DNA of 64,000 nt from Adineta ricciae (taxonomy: Eukaryota; Rotifera; Eurotatoria; Adinetida; Adinetidae): the NCBI GenBank assembly GCA_905250025.1, contig CAJNOJ010000105.1:186001-250000 (forward strand). Reading direction: 5' to 3'. Below are positions 1-9,780 of the stretch, in pieces. How positions within the stretch are numbered: the first letter of the stretch is position 1; each line of letters begins with the position of its first letter. Under the pieces are notes generated by a model, which worked only from the letters and a program-made list of their open reading frames with translations, was not told the DNA's origin and ran no database searches. Both the position numbers and the translations under genes were made by a program.

Positions 1-1019
1 TCAAAACACGTATTGAAAAGTTGCAGTGCTCTGATCGTCAGTGCTAGTGTTGCCGGACCTGTGCTAGTAAGGGATGGTTACAAATTGCTTCTGGTACTGA
101 TACCTTTGATGGAAAAGGTTATGTGTCTAACACTGGAATTCTTCGTGGTGAATTGACGAAGGTGCTGTATGAATACACTCGTAAAGACGTTGAGTACATC
201 TTTGGTGACTATTCTTTGTCAATCAATGACCAGGAAAATCAAGTTCAGGTGACACTTGCCAGTGATAATAGCCGTGAGTTCGACTTAATGATCAGTGCCG
301 ATGGTTTTCGATAACCAATTACCGATTAGCTATTTGAATCTGTACGCTGCATACTTTACTATATCCTCGTCGTCAATCAGATAATAATTGGTCATATTAG
401 TACAATCCACCCAGAGGACGAACAATAACACTTCGTCCTGATAATTAAGATGCGATGCGAGCAACATTGTCATTTCGTAGTTCAGAGCGCGGCTACAAAA
501 ATCACGATGTCGATAAGCACAAGGAACTGTTAAGACAGGGAATTCGCAAACGCAGATTTCGAAACACCGCGACTATTACATGGTTTGATAGATAAAAATG
601 AATACTATTTTGAAGTTATCGGACAAGTTACGATGGAATGTTGGTCGCAAGGACGAGTTGCTTTAGTAAATGATGCGGGTTATTGTCCTACTCGTGTCAC
701 TGGTATGGAAACAACTCTAGCTCTTGTTGGTTCTTATATTTTGGCTGGTGAAATCGGACGATGTCAGGATCATGTAGAAGCATTTAAACAATATGAAATG
801 CTGATGCGTCCAATCGTTACTAAAGCTCGAAAAATATGATCAATAGCTTGATATATTGCTGCACCAGATATACTTGTTGCTATCACTCTCAGAAACGCTA
901 TATTGAATTTAATGGCCAAGGCTGTCGTTACTCGACCAGTCAGCAAGCTTTTGGAACAAAAAGCGGCCGATACAACGATCCTACCAGGTTATGATTTTTT
1001 ATTGTCTCAAAAAGATTAG
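1..1019 (+). pseudogene. Decayed FAD-dependent monooxygenase, X copy, 5' end outside window
   Basis: Remnant of a bacterial-type flavoprotein monooxygenase (FAD_binding_3 family: aromatic hydroxylase or tetracycline-modifying type). At about 19-75 a frame reads SALIVSASVAGPVL, the dinucleotide-binding start of the family. Frame 123-314 keeps YIFGDYSLSIND. Frame 585-839 keeps the second FAD motif as VNDAGYCPTRVTGMETTLAL, where the family has GDAxxxxxPxxGxGxxxAL. The pieces lie in different frames and are broken by stops, so no full product is possible. The last frame ends at a TAG at 1017-1019. No introns are needed to explain the breaks. A second copy lies at 16316-17395 with different lesions. 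Origin by transfer from bacteria is inferred from the family; the substrate cannot be told. Confidence 0.8.
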
Positions 1020-1181
1020 TGGATTTTTTTTGTGACTCTCATCGTTGATAATTTTACCATGATATACTAGCTATTATTTACACACACACTCGGCACGAAA
1101 GTAAAAATCTATTTTTTATTAATCAATAAAGAGTCAGATATATTAAGAGGTTTAGGATAAGAGTTAAGAGAATACATGAAA
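1020..1181. other. Short 3' intergenic spacer
   Basis: AT-rich spacer between the decayed flavoprotein gene and the convergent membrane-protein gene. It holds a CA-rich stretch near 1080 and TTTATT at 1115-1120, which reads AATAAA on the minus strand and is a plausible poly(A) signal for the gene that stops at 1182. Confidence 0.45.
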
Positions 1182-1694
1182 TTATTTGTCAGTTACATCA
1201 ACTGATGGCGGTGCTTGTAAAGGTTTAATGAGAACATGAGCTAATAATCCGAATGGAATACCCATTAATGCTCCTTTAACAGCTGAAAATGGACTCATTT
1301 TTGTTGGTAAGCCAATTATAAGGCCAGCTAATCCACCAACCATAGAAGTCGAGAATGTGAATTTATCAACTCGGTTTTGGTTTTGAGAATGACGAAGACG
1401 ATAGGCTCGATCCCATATTTTATATTCATTGTATTGTTCTTTACTTAATTTTGCATGCATCAAGCCAACACTCAATGCCACGCCGACTGCAGCACCATAG
1501 ATTGACGCTGTTCCAGCACGACTAAGAACTGGTCCAAATGAAGGATTCTTTCTTGATTTATATAATTGATACGGCAGTGCCGTCAAAAATGTTGCTGTCG
1601 ATCCTAACTGAATGCCCTTATAAATACAATGTAAGGTCAATTCGCGTAATGAATGTGGAATTAATGCTCGTTGTTCATCATCCAAATCGGTCAT
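1182..1694 (-). CDS. Small glycine-rich membrane protein, X copy, 170 aa, unknown function
   Basis: Intronless reading frame of 170 residues. It begins MTDLDDEQRALIPHSLREL, followed by a hydrophobic, small-residue-rich segment (about 26-45), a second one (about 60-80, with GAAVGVALSVGL), a basic loop with WDRAYRLRHSQNQNR, and two more such segments (about 115-130 and 138-158). This gives about four short glycine-rich membrane segments, a pattern seen in small organelle or inner-membrane proteins. I do not recognise the family. The copy at 17554-18066 differs at 7 of 170 residues with no frameshift, so the gene appears to be under constraint. It lies just downstream of the Tlde1-like gene on the same strand; no shared promoter or function is evident. 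Confidence 0.75.
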   Translation of the reverse strand: MTDLDDEQRALIPHSLRELTLHCIYKGIQLGSTATFLTALPYQLYKSRKNPSFGPVLSRAGTASIYGAAVGVALSVGLMHAKLSKEQYNEYKIWDRAYRLRHSQNQNRVDKFTFSTSMVGGLAGLIIGLPTKMSPFSAVKGALMGIPFGLLAHVLIKPLQAPPSVDVTDK

Positions 1695-1856
1695 TTTTGT
1701 ATTTTACAAAATAAAAAAACACAATGAAAAAAGAACTTATGCATCAACAATGTAACCTAACGCGTTAGTGAGAGAACGAATCATATATTTAACGCATCGA
1801 GTGTCAATATAGCCATATAAACATAGTATGACATCTATTTGGAAAAATTATAAGAG

Positions 1857-2207
1857 CTATGTTTTCACTACAATCTTGTCGCCGATTGATATTTTTCGAC
1901 GTGCGTCTGGTCCAACAACGATGCAGCCTTTTGACGCTGAATAATCGTTCTTTTTGTTATCTCCGTGAATTAAAAAATCGGATCTACCATACATAATGTT
2001 CGATGGAGATGGTGTTAATACTAACGTCATAGGACCCTTCGAGGTTCTTGAATCTGTTACTGTATACTCACCCTTAGGAATAGGACCAACACATCGCACC
2101 GATTCTTTATCGGGATTGTTCAATCCCTCGTCATTACCAGAATATCCGGAGTAGGAAGTTCCATCTGATGTGATAAATTTTCCTGTGGATTGATAGTAGG
2201 TAGCCAT
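1857..2207 (-). CDS. Tlde1-like L,D-transpeptidase-fold protein, X copy, bacterial type
   Basis: Intronless, 116 residues, nearly all one domain of the Tlde1/DUF2778 family. In bacteria these are L,D-transpeptidase-related enzymes, known as type VI secretion effectors that cut or alter peptidoglycan of rival bacteria. Visible family marks in order: YYQSTGKFITSDG at the start, GYSGNDEGLNNP (21-32), VGPIPKGEYTV (40-50), a TLVLTPSP strand, YGRSDFLIHGD (73-83), and ASKGCIVV (91-98). The expected catalytic pair is present: His81 in IHGD and Cys95 in SKGCI. There is no signal peptide; an acceptor-like TTTAG just upstream of the ATG (reverse strand) allows a 5' UTR exon. The Y copy at 18215 differs at 7 of 116 residues, none of them at His81 or Cys95. 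Transfer from bacteria is inferred; its use in the animal (for example against bacteria) is speculation. Confidence 0.88.
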   Translation of the reverse strand: MATYYQSTGKFITSDGTSYSGYSGNDEGLNNPDKESVRCVGPIPKGEYTVTDSRTSKGPMTLVLTPSPSNIMYGRSDFLIHGDNKKNDYSASKGCIVVGPDARRKISIGDKIVVKT

Positions 2208-3007
2208 TATGTCTTGAAAAGCTAAACAAAAAAATTTGTTCTTTATGGAATAACTTTTCTGTGTGAAAAGGAAAAAGGCATCGCTCCTAAGTGGTTTTTT
2301 TCCTTCTGACGTAATCCTTTTAATAATACAAAGAATATGGGTGAAACCTCATTTAAAACAAACAATCAACACATTTCAACGTGAAAAAAATGAGTTATAA
2401 AAAAAACGTTCTATTAAGCAGTAGATGTGTTTTTATCAAAGTACAATATTTACATTCACCATGTAAGAGAATAAAAATACGTGCATATGGCGATATTTCA
2501 GACAGGTATGTAAATGCGTGTACAGGTTATCATAGGCTTTAAACATCGGCAGAGTAGAACTGATTGTCGTCTATCACATCCCGTTGTTTTGGAAGCATGG
2601 TATATAATGCAGAAAGGAATGAAAGCATAGTTATGAAGAGCTTTAAATTCGACAGATTCTGTCAATGAATACAAATCTAGCAAGTTATTTGAAGTATTCT
2701 TCTTTATGCCGCTGAATCAATTCTACATTATGCATTCTCCAATAAAAATATAATAATATTAAATCTGTTTCAAACAAGAAAATGTTTTTGACACTATTCC
2801 GACAGTGCTGCTATGATTCTTTCTACTGCATGATTTCATGTAAGTGAACAGCAAGAACATAGGAACTAACTGAAAAGGATTGAGAGCAAAGTACATTCTT
2901 TAAACCTATAAACACAACTATAAAAATTTAACCACGAACCTTTTCGTTCTTCCGATCAGTCTTTATTGATGAGCACAAACAACAAGTAACACTTGTTAAA
3001 GTAGTAA
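2208..3007. other. Intergenic region, X copy
   Basis: About 800 bp between the Tlde1-like gene and the GPCR gene. The same spacer occurs in the Y copy (18566-19365) with scattered substitutions and small indels. I see no coding signal, RNA gene or repeat array. Short frames on the minus strand (for example 2498-2683) are not supported by any family and contain no conserved motif. Confidence 0.5.
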
Positions 3008-4009
3008 TTACATTCGAGCTGTATTATTTGGAATTGCAGTTGAGCGAGTAAGAGGAAGAATAAGTGGATGTATGCGAATCGGTTGAATCTTTTGGAAAAC
3101 TATTCTTTTTAAATGAGGTGTTAACAAAAGTATTGATACATTCAATTGAACGAGAGATATGACACTTGTAAGCCAATTGATGCGGAAGAAAAGTGGCTGT
3201 TGTTCACCTGTAATATACTTTATTAACAAAAGAATAGTTGCAGGTATTCCAGCAAAGATTACGAGACCAGCTGTTAAAATAATCCGTTGTATGACGACGA
3301 TGTCTCGTTGTTGTTGCCTTCGCATCGCTATTGGTTGCAGATTGCTTGATTCTCTCTGCACATATATTGTAATACGAAGATAGATTAAGGCTAATAATGA
3401 AGCAGCTATCCCATACATAACGAGAAAAGCCAATAATACACTTCGCGGACGATCGAGTGACATGTAACAATAAGATTCTTCAGTTAGGTAAACAACATCA
3501 CGCCAGATAAGCATGGGACTTAGAAGAGATCCGATGACTAGTAGTTCCAGAAATGGTAAAAGGACATAGAAAAAAGATGAATGAAGCCATCGATGTGTGA
3601 AACGAACAATGCGACACAAACGAAAAAAAGCCTAGAAGAATCAATGAAAAAAAAAACAATCAAATTTTCAATCTCTAATCATTACTTGATTGACAAAACT
3701 CCAGAATATTAAGCTCACTGAGATGCACGAGAAATACGCGATGAAGATACACAATGGTGACGCGAAATTTTTGCCATAAAAATCACCGAAATAGGTTTGA
3801 ATAGAAAATGAAAGCAGTATAATTGTATAGATCATTAGACACAAGTAAATTTCAATGGTAAGTAGAGTTGTTATTTTATGTTCTTTTTTTAAACGACGAC
3901 CGCTCCAATGCCGAACAAGACATGAAAGAATGACAAGGGACATTAAACAGGACAAAGAACCTATGCCGATAGTACATAGATTCAATAGTGTTCCGATCGA
4001 CAATGACAT
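3008..4009 (-). CDS. Rhodopsin-like 7TM receptor, X copy, two exons
   Basis: Exon 1 is 4009-3686 and exon 2 is 3631-3008, joined in phase 0 across a 54-bp intron (starts GTAATG, ends TCTAG); 315 residues. Exon 1 carries TM1 (about 7-30), a basic loop RRLKKEHKITT, TM2 and TM3. Exon 2 carries TM4-TM7, with a Cys-containing extracellular loop (SYCYMS), a long basic third intracellular loop with MRRQQQRDIVVIQR, and a short C-terminal tail. The layout matches the divergent class A receptors expanded in bdelloids; no strict DRY motif is seen after TM3 (the position reads WSFVNQA), so ligand and coupling cannot be inferred. The same two-exon structure is kept in the Y copy at 19366-20363. Confidence 0.8.
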
Positions 4010-6365
4010 CCGACAGGTAGTCTTTGTTGATTAACGCGGTGGTGAGATGACAGGATCAAATGAACCTTGCAACTAGCTGTCAGAAGTAATTTAAAATGTT
4101 GTCAGAGGGCCGTTTCTGTTATAATACGAAGCGTTGCTACCAGGAAAGTAATGCAGATTCTCTCTTCTTTTTATTTAATATAGACATTTTTCCGACGTGA
4201 TGATTTTCAGAGCGGATGCAATAATTAAACAAATATAGACCGAATAGCCAATGAAAACATCTATATGAAAAGTGTGATGTTCTCGTATCGTAGACTTCCC
4301 GAGTTCATGCGCCGCAACTCGTACAGACTGAACTTTTTCCGTATGAAACAATTACAAGTCGTTCTTCAGGAGGTTTCGGTAGATGTCTGCGACATGTGAA
4401 CCGTTTTAATTCTATTATCCTTGGCTCTCGTCAGTTGATACTTGCTCAGAATTATTCGTAAAAGTACTTGAGTAAATTGAACATTGTTTTTTTTTCTTCA
4501 GAATTAGTCGTTATGTGCAGCACTCTATTTTTTCCTTCGCGCATACCGGCAACTACACTTGTGATGTGTTATTTCCTGTTTACTATCATCTGATGTTTAT
4601 TTTTACTTTTCCTGATTTATCAAATTATATACAATGTACTGTCTCCTTTTAATTGAAAGTGATAATTAAAGCGTAAAGCACTTTCATAGCAATCTACCAG
4701 GAGCTTTCCTCCTGTTCCTCTTCTGTCTCTATTTTGATTAATTTGCGTCGTCATCATAATCATACGAATAGTAAATCAGAAAAGAATTATTTATGCACAA
4801 ATCTCAAGCGTTAACTTTTGACATTTAATGATAGTCTTCACTTATTATGATACAACCGTGATGAGAACGGTAGATAAAAACAGGATTCAAAAGACTGCGG
4901 AAGTGTTGTGCCATGGATTCAATGGTTCAGAAGTTTTTGAATCAACACAAATCGATAGACAGATAAGCGACATTTACGAAGTTCACACATATACACAAAA
5001 AGCATGAGAAGAAGTCAAATGTTGTTGCTCAACATCTGCTGTGTGAATATAATTCAGGATCATTGTGAGTTATCGATTCTAGTGTACTATGTCTTCTTTC
5101 ATAATTTCGGGAGAAACGCATGATGAACCTGACCAACTGTAGTATAAGCAATTTTAACACCGTTAATAGATCAACAATTAATCTCATAAGCGTTGTGGCA
5201 ATATAGATAGTACTGTTTTTGGCTTGGTGACTAGAACTACATTTAGTCACTTGACATTCACTATAATCATTTTCATAAATGATTGTTGTATTTCATTGTT
5301 CGACCATGAGTTCAACAATAATATCTTCGATTGCCGAAGATACAGTGAATTCTACTAGCAAAGATCTATCAAGAGCATTAACTTTCATGGGCGAAGTTGC
5401 GTCACACTTATCATATGACTGGTTATAAAAACATTGAAAATCACTTTCCAACAACGATGTAACAACAAAATATTCACTATTCATACTCTCAACGTAGTAA
5501 AGGGCGTGTACACAGCTTTGAATAGAAAAAGTGAACTGGTGATGTTGAAAACGCATATATTGTGTATTTCGGAGGACCATTACTTTGTTGTCATAGAATA
5601 TGTTAGAGCACTAATAGAGTTTATACAACTATGGATGACAAGACAAATATATCGAGAGAGAAATTTTTTAAAAAAAGCACTTCAGATGACGATTTTGACA
5701 TATTAGCTTTTCGACTTCTGTTGAATAACAAGTATCATTCTTCCACTTAGAAGAATAGATGAGATATTATGTATAAGTGCGTGTTATTCAAATTTAATAC
5801 ATGAAAAATAAAGATATACTGCTCCTTTGTCGTTGTTTGTTATACCAATGCATACATATAGAAAAAATAAATCATAAGTTGATTCACGAGATGTATTCTT
5901 ATAGGATTTGACCGGTTCTCTTTTCTGTCGTCCTTCTACTTTCAATTCAACACTGATGATTACATGTTCATATACTTTTGTCTTTTTCTATTAACTCGAT
6001 TATTTCATTGTTGTTTGATTCTTTGGTGTTTTAGAACTGCGATACTAGTTAAACGCAACTGTGTACATTGAATTGAATGTCGCCCTTGCTTCTCTACATT
6101 GTTGTAAATTGCTTTTTTTATATATTTTTTTGTTTCTCGGATGAATAGCTTAAACATTTAAAAGAAATTGATTTCTATAAAAATAAAAATAGCAAGATGG
6201 GCGTAAATGTGAGTGACATACAAATGTGTTCCTCGCATTGACACTTGAGCGAGAAAGAAAGAAATTTAATAGCGCAAAAACTTTTGTATTGAATAATTGT
6301 TCGGATCAGCAATAGATAGATTAAATTATGCATTCAATTCTACAGGCCATGGCTGATTGAGTAAG
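4010..6365. other. Long non-coding spacer, X copy
   Basis: About 2.35 kb, AT-rich, without a supported gene. It is collinear with 20364-22484 in the Y copy, with substitutions and several indels (for example near 4690-4740 and 5760-5930 the X copy has extra bases). Short frames such as 5293-5580 and 5434-5706 overlap on opposite strands and are broken in the Y copy, so they are not genes. No tRNA-like cloverleaf, CRISPR or tandem array seen. Confidence 0.5.
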
Positions 6366-6794
6366 GTGAAACTTACGTAGGATATCTTCTAATAAGATTC
6401 GAGTTTTTCCAACTACGATTCGCACTGAAGAAGTTTCCAACTAAGATAACATACTTTCCAAGTAGATCTCGACGAGCTCTATCGATTCCACAGATCGTTT
6501 TTTTCGGGCATCTCTCAAGGACCCCAAAAAATCCAAAAAATACTAAAAAAACGCAGTAAAAACTGCCCAAATTGCCGAAATCCGGCTACGATTCGCACTG
6601 AAGAAGTTTCCAAGTAAGACAACATGGTTTCCAAGTAGATCTCGACGAGCTCTATCTATTGCACACATTATTTTTCCCAAACCTTCCCTCCAGACCCCTT
6701 AAAATCCCAAAATACTACAAAAAAATGACAAAAATCGCCGGAATTCCGGCTACGATTCGCACTAAAGAAGTTTCCAATTCGGAAAACATGGTTT
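6366..6794 (+). mobile_element. Left end of a long-TIR DNA transposon with 9-bp target duplication
   Basis: GTGAAACTT at 6366-6374 is followed by the element end ACGTAGGATATCTTCT (from 6375). The reverse complement of this end is found at 26609-26760, where AGAAGATATCCTACGT is followed directly by GTGAAACTT (26761-26769). The uninterrupted site with one GTGAAACTT is at 22485-22493. This defines a 9-bp target duplication and terminal inverted repeats of at least 150 bp. Inside the left end a unit starting CTACGATTCGCACT recurs at 6413, 6586 and 6750 (spacing 173 and 164 bp), so the terminus is built of subrepeats. The length of TIR and of duplication resembles Mutator-like elements; no transposase is visible because the interior is missing at the N run. 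Confidence 0.85.
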
Positions 6795-6808
6795 NNNNNN
6801 NNNNNNNN
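6795..6808. other. Assembly gap, 14 N
   Basis: The transposon end on the left breaks off in its third subrepeat and a LINE reverse transcriptase starts on the right. The two sides are unlikely to be neighbours in the genome, because the other end of the transposon is at 26760. Confidence 0.9.
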
Positions 6809-8062
6809 TACGTCGATGAACAGTCTGGTTTCACACCTAATAGGAGATTACAAACGCGAATACTCACGATTTGTGAAGATATACGTCTAACGATAGCAGC
6901 ACCAAATAGACCTATGTTAGGGATATTTGTTGATTTTAAAAGCGCATTCGATAAGATGTGGCACCCTGTACTTCTAACCAATTTGATAAAATTAGATATG
7001 CCATTAAACTTGGTTAGATATATCTTTGAATGGTTAAGTGAAAGATCCATGCATATACAGTTCAATGAAACGTTGTCGAAAAATATTAAGATAGAAGTAG
7101 GCACACCACAAGGGTCAGTACTCGCCGCTACCCTTTTCAGACTACATCTTCACTTTCTACCGAAATTATTCTCAAAATTTAGCACTCATCTATTTGCGGA
7201 CGATTTAGCTATCTTGATTCAAGGATCAATTGAAAAGAAACTATCAAAAAATATAGCTCAGCTAGAACATGATGCACGAATAGCGATGAATATGCTCGAA
7301 AAATACTCCGACGACATTCTTTTACCTGTGAATATAAGCAAAACGAAGGCTATCTTATTTCATAATGCCGTAGCTCCACTACACCCAAACATATATTTTA
7401 AGAATCAAAAAATTGAATATGTGTCAAAATTCAAGTATTTGGGAGTGGAAATCAGACCCAAATTAGGATGGAGCGAATACATATGCATGCGTGTTAGGAA
7501 AATAAGAAATATATATGCCGGTCTCAGAAAAATCTATGGAAAAATTAGTAGAAATGATATTACTGAAAGAAGACTGTTATTCCTTACATTTGCATTACCC
7601 CAGTTTATATGGTTGTTTCCGCTTTGGTTTTTCTTTACAGAACATCAAAGAAAAGAAATAGAACACGTTTACATTTCAGGTATTAGATTGATATACTCTT
7701 TATGGGGCTGGGAGGATCTGACCACAATGATTATATCTAAGGAAAAGTCTCTAGGTGATTATGTATACAAATACTGGAAAAAGATGAAATGCCATCTTGA
7801 CTCATCTAGTGAAGCGAATGCATATAATGAAATAACCGAATCATACTTGATATGCACTTCTCCTGAAAGACATAAAACATATTATAAAAGTATGGGATTT
7901 AGACGCAATAGTAAATTTCCTGAAAGACTAGCAGAGCGGGCGATACACACTTTTATTCATCTTTTCAACTTTTACAACATACATGAGAAACAAATATTAT
8001 ATTATTACAACACCAATGAGCAGTTGAAAGATTTCATGTGTAAGTATTTATTACCACCGTAG
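6809..8062 (+). mobile_element. Non-LTR retrotransposon (LINE) reverse transcriptase, 5' truncated at gap
   Basis: About 417 residues of an open frame to the TAG ending at 8062. Reverse-transcriptase blocks in order: QSGFTPNRRLQTRIL, the catalytic-Asp block IFVDFKSAFDKMWH, VGTPQGSVLAATLF, the second catalytic block LFADDLAIL, NISKTKAILF, and FKYLGVEI. All three metal-binding Asp residues appear intact. After the fingers-palm region a C-terminal part with W and L-rich helices follows, as in LINE ORF2 proteins; the endonuclease side lies beyond the gap. An A-rich run with C interruptions (about 8106-8136) could be its 3' tail. The lineage cannot be assigned from this fragment. The frame left of the gap belongs to the transposon repeat and is not part of this protein. 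Confidence 0.88.
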
Positions 8063-8420
8063 AATCATTATTGAGGCTACCCCGACTTACAAAAACTGAA
8101 ATATGTTTCAAAAAAAAAAACAAAACAAAAACAAAAATCACAATACTCTTTTCTCCTGTTGCTCCATCGAATCTAATGAAAAAAGAAACGTATACTAGCT
8201 GTTATATGATGTAATTCTCTCCAGATTCTAGATTTGTACTTCATCTTCTTTTCTCTTTTCATCTTGTAGTTTTATAAGTGTTCTACTGCACTTGTGTGCG
8301 AACTTATTTGTATTGATTTCAACTGTTAACCCTCTTTTCTCTGGGAACAATAAACTGTAAGGAAAAAAAAAAAAAAAAAAAAAGAAACACCAAGCATATT
8401 CATTTTTTGTTCTTTTAGGA
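8063..8420. other. LINE 3' flank and probable 5' UTR intron of the collar gene
   Basis: Holds the A-rich run at 8106-8136, a pyrimidine-rich stretch, and a candidate 62-bp intron at 8357-8418 (GTAAGG ... TTCTTTTAG) that ends two bases before the ATG of the next gene. The intron contains a run of 21 A. An in-frame TGA would be created just before the ATG after splicing, which supports that ATG as the start and the upstream exon as untranslated. Confidence 0.5.
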
Positions 8421-9596
8421 ATGGAAAATGCGCAACAAAACATAATCAAAGCTGGTCATTTCAACGAAGTGTGGTCATCAGAAGATTTACGTCCTGATCG
8501 AATCACGTCAGAGCTTAGTAAATTGTTTACGAAGAATACTTCAGATACCGCACATCACACATCATCTGATAAATATCTCAGTGTCGACAAACAACATTTA
8601 GAAGAACTAATAGCAAGCAGTTCGAAAGAGGGCGGAGCCGGTGTGTCTTTCCTTGGTATATCGCTTGGTGGTAAAGGCGGTTCGTCCTCCTCGTCAAAAA
8701 ACACATTTTTCGATAAGCTGTCACAGATCAATCATGACAAATACTCTCAAGATGACGTCATTAACCTGCTCAGTGAACATCAGGCCGAGTTTGCTTGGGA
8801 AGGTGAAAAATTCGTCCCAAAGTCATTCCAAGTTTATAAAACGAGTGATTTGACAGATAGTTTACAAATTGCTCTTGTTGCCGAACAAATCACCATTGAC
8901 AAGAAACAAGGTGCTATCATACGGCATGTCAGCACGATGAACACACCACAGTGGGTATCAGACGATAAAGGAGCTCTCAGTCCATTCTTAGTAGGTGAAA
9001 TAAAACTTTATACCGGCGTTAACACACCATCGTCATCTTGGCTCCTATGCGATGGCTCTGCTGTCTCCCGTATCCAGTATAAACGTCTTTTTGCACTAAT
9101 AGGTGAACGGTATGGTCCGGGTGATGGTAGTGAGACGTTCAATTTGCCGGATTTTCGTGGACGAATTCCTGTCGGCGTTGATTCTAACAGAACGCACATA
9201 GAGTCAGCAAATGAAATAGGCGTATCCGGTGGTAACACAACTTATCAGCTTACACCCTCTCACATACCAGCGCACACTCATGATCAGGGATCGTTGTATG
9301 TAACAAAAAATGGTAATCATAGCCATGATATAACAGATCCCGGACACAATCATGGTGGAAGAACAGGGCCCTCAAAAATGACTAACGGTGGTTGGGGTTT
9401 GACTCCAAAAGGTTATGGTAGCGATCAAGGAAATCATGATCACACTATCAACACAGATTATACAAGAATTACAATATTATCTGCAGATGACCATTCACAT
9501 GAAATTTACGGTGAAACGGGATCATTTGGCAATGCTGAACCATTCACTGTCATGCCACCATATCAAACAATTAATTATATTATTTATGCTAACTAA
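8421..9596 (+). CDS. Phage tail-collar domain protein with animal-type N-terminal region
   Basis: 391 residues, no intron in the coding part. The N-terminal half (about 1-190) has FNEVWSSEDLRPDRI, a Ser/Gly-rich stretch (GGKGGSSSSSK) and WEGEKFVPKSFQVYKTSDL, a region I associate with collar-domain proteins of other invertebrates. The C-terminal half (about 195-391) is a phage tail collar/fibre tip domain: GEIKLYTG, WLLCDGSAVS, YGPGDGSETFNLPDFRGR, a His-rich metal-binding-like stretch (HIPAHTHDQG, NHSHDITDPGHNHGG, HDHTIN, DHSHEIYGE), and the closing MPPYQTINYIIY. In phage this domain sits at fibre tips and binds host surfaces. The His residues that bind metal in long tail fibres are kept. Origin by ancient transfer is inferred. 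AATAAA follows the stop at about 9615. Confidence 0.85.
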   Translation: MENAQQNIIKAGHFNEVWSSEDLRPDRITSELSKLFTKNTSDTAHHTSSDKYLSVDKQHLEELIASSSKEGGAGVSFLGISLGGKGGSSSSSKNTFFDKLSQINHDKYSQDDVINLLSEHQAEFAWEGEKFVPKSFQVYKTSDLTDSLQIALVAEQITIDKKQGAIIRHVSTMNTPQWVSDDKGALSPFLVGEIKLYTGVNTPSSSWLLCDGSAVSRIQYKRLFALIGERYGPGDGSETFNLPDFRGRIPVGVDSNRTHIESANEIGVSGGNTTYQLTPSHIPAHTHDQGSLYVTKNGNHSHDITDPGHNHGGRTGPSKMTNGGWGLTPKGYGSDQGNHDHTINTDYTRITILSADDHSHEIYGETGSFGNAEPFTVMPPYQTINYIIYAN

Positions 9597-9780
9597 TACT
9601 TCACAAAATACGATGAATAAAATTCTTCTCGATATGTTCGAACTTCTAGAAATGAATTTTCAATAAAGCTATCATTTATAGTACCGAATTCATCTCTTTA
9701 TATAGTTCAACAAGTAGATATTCACATAAGACATCATATAATACAGATCACATCGAAAAATTACACGTCGTGCACTCAAT

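Noticed and set aside
5029..5706. Three overlapping short frames on both strands
   Set aside because: They are broken or altered in the Y counterpart and lack family motifs or splice signals.
6659..6794. N-terminal part of the reverse transcriptase frame left of the N run
   Set aside because: This is transposon terminal repeat read in a chance open frame; it has no LINE ORF2 motifs.
8349..8383. AATAAA followed by 21 A, looking like a retrocopied mRNA 3' end
   Set aside because: The A run lies inside a well-formed candidate intron (GTAAGG at 8357 to TTTTAG at 8418) just before the collar gene ATG, which explains it better, though the retrocopy origin is not excluded.
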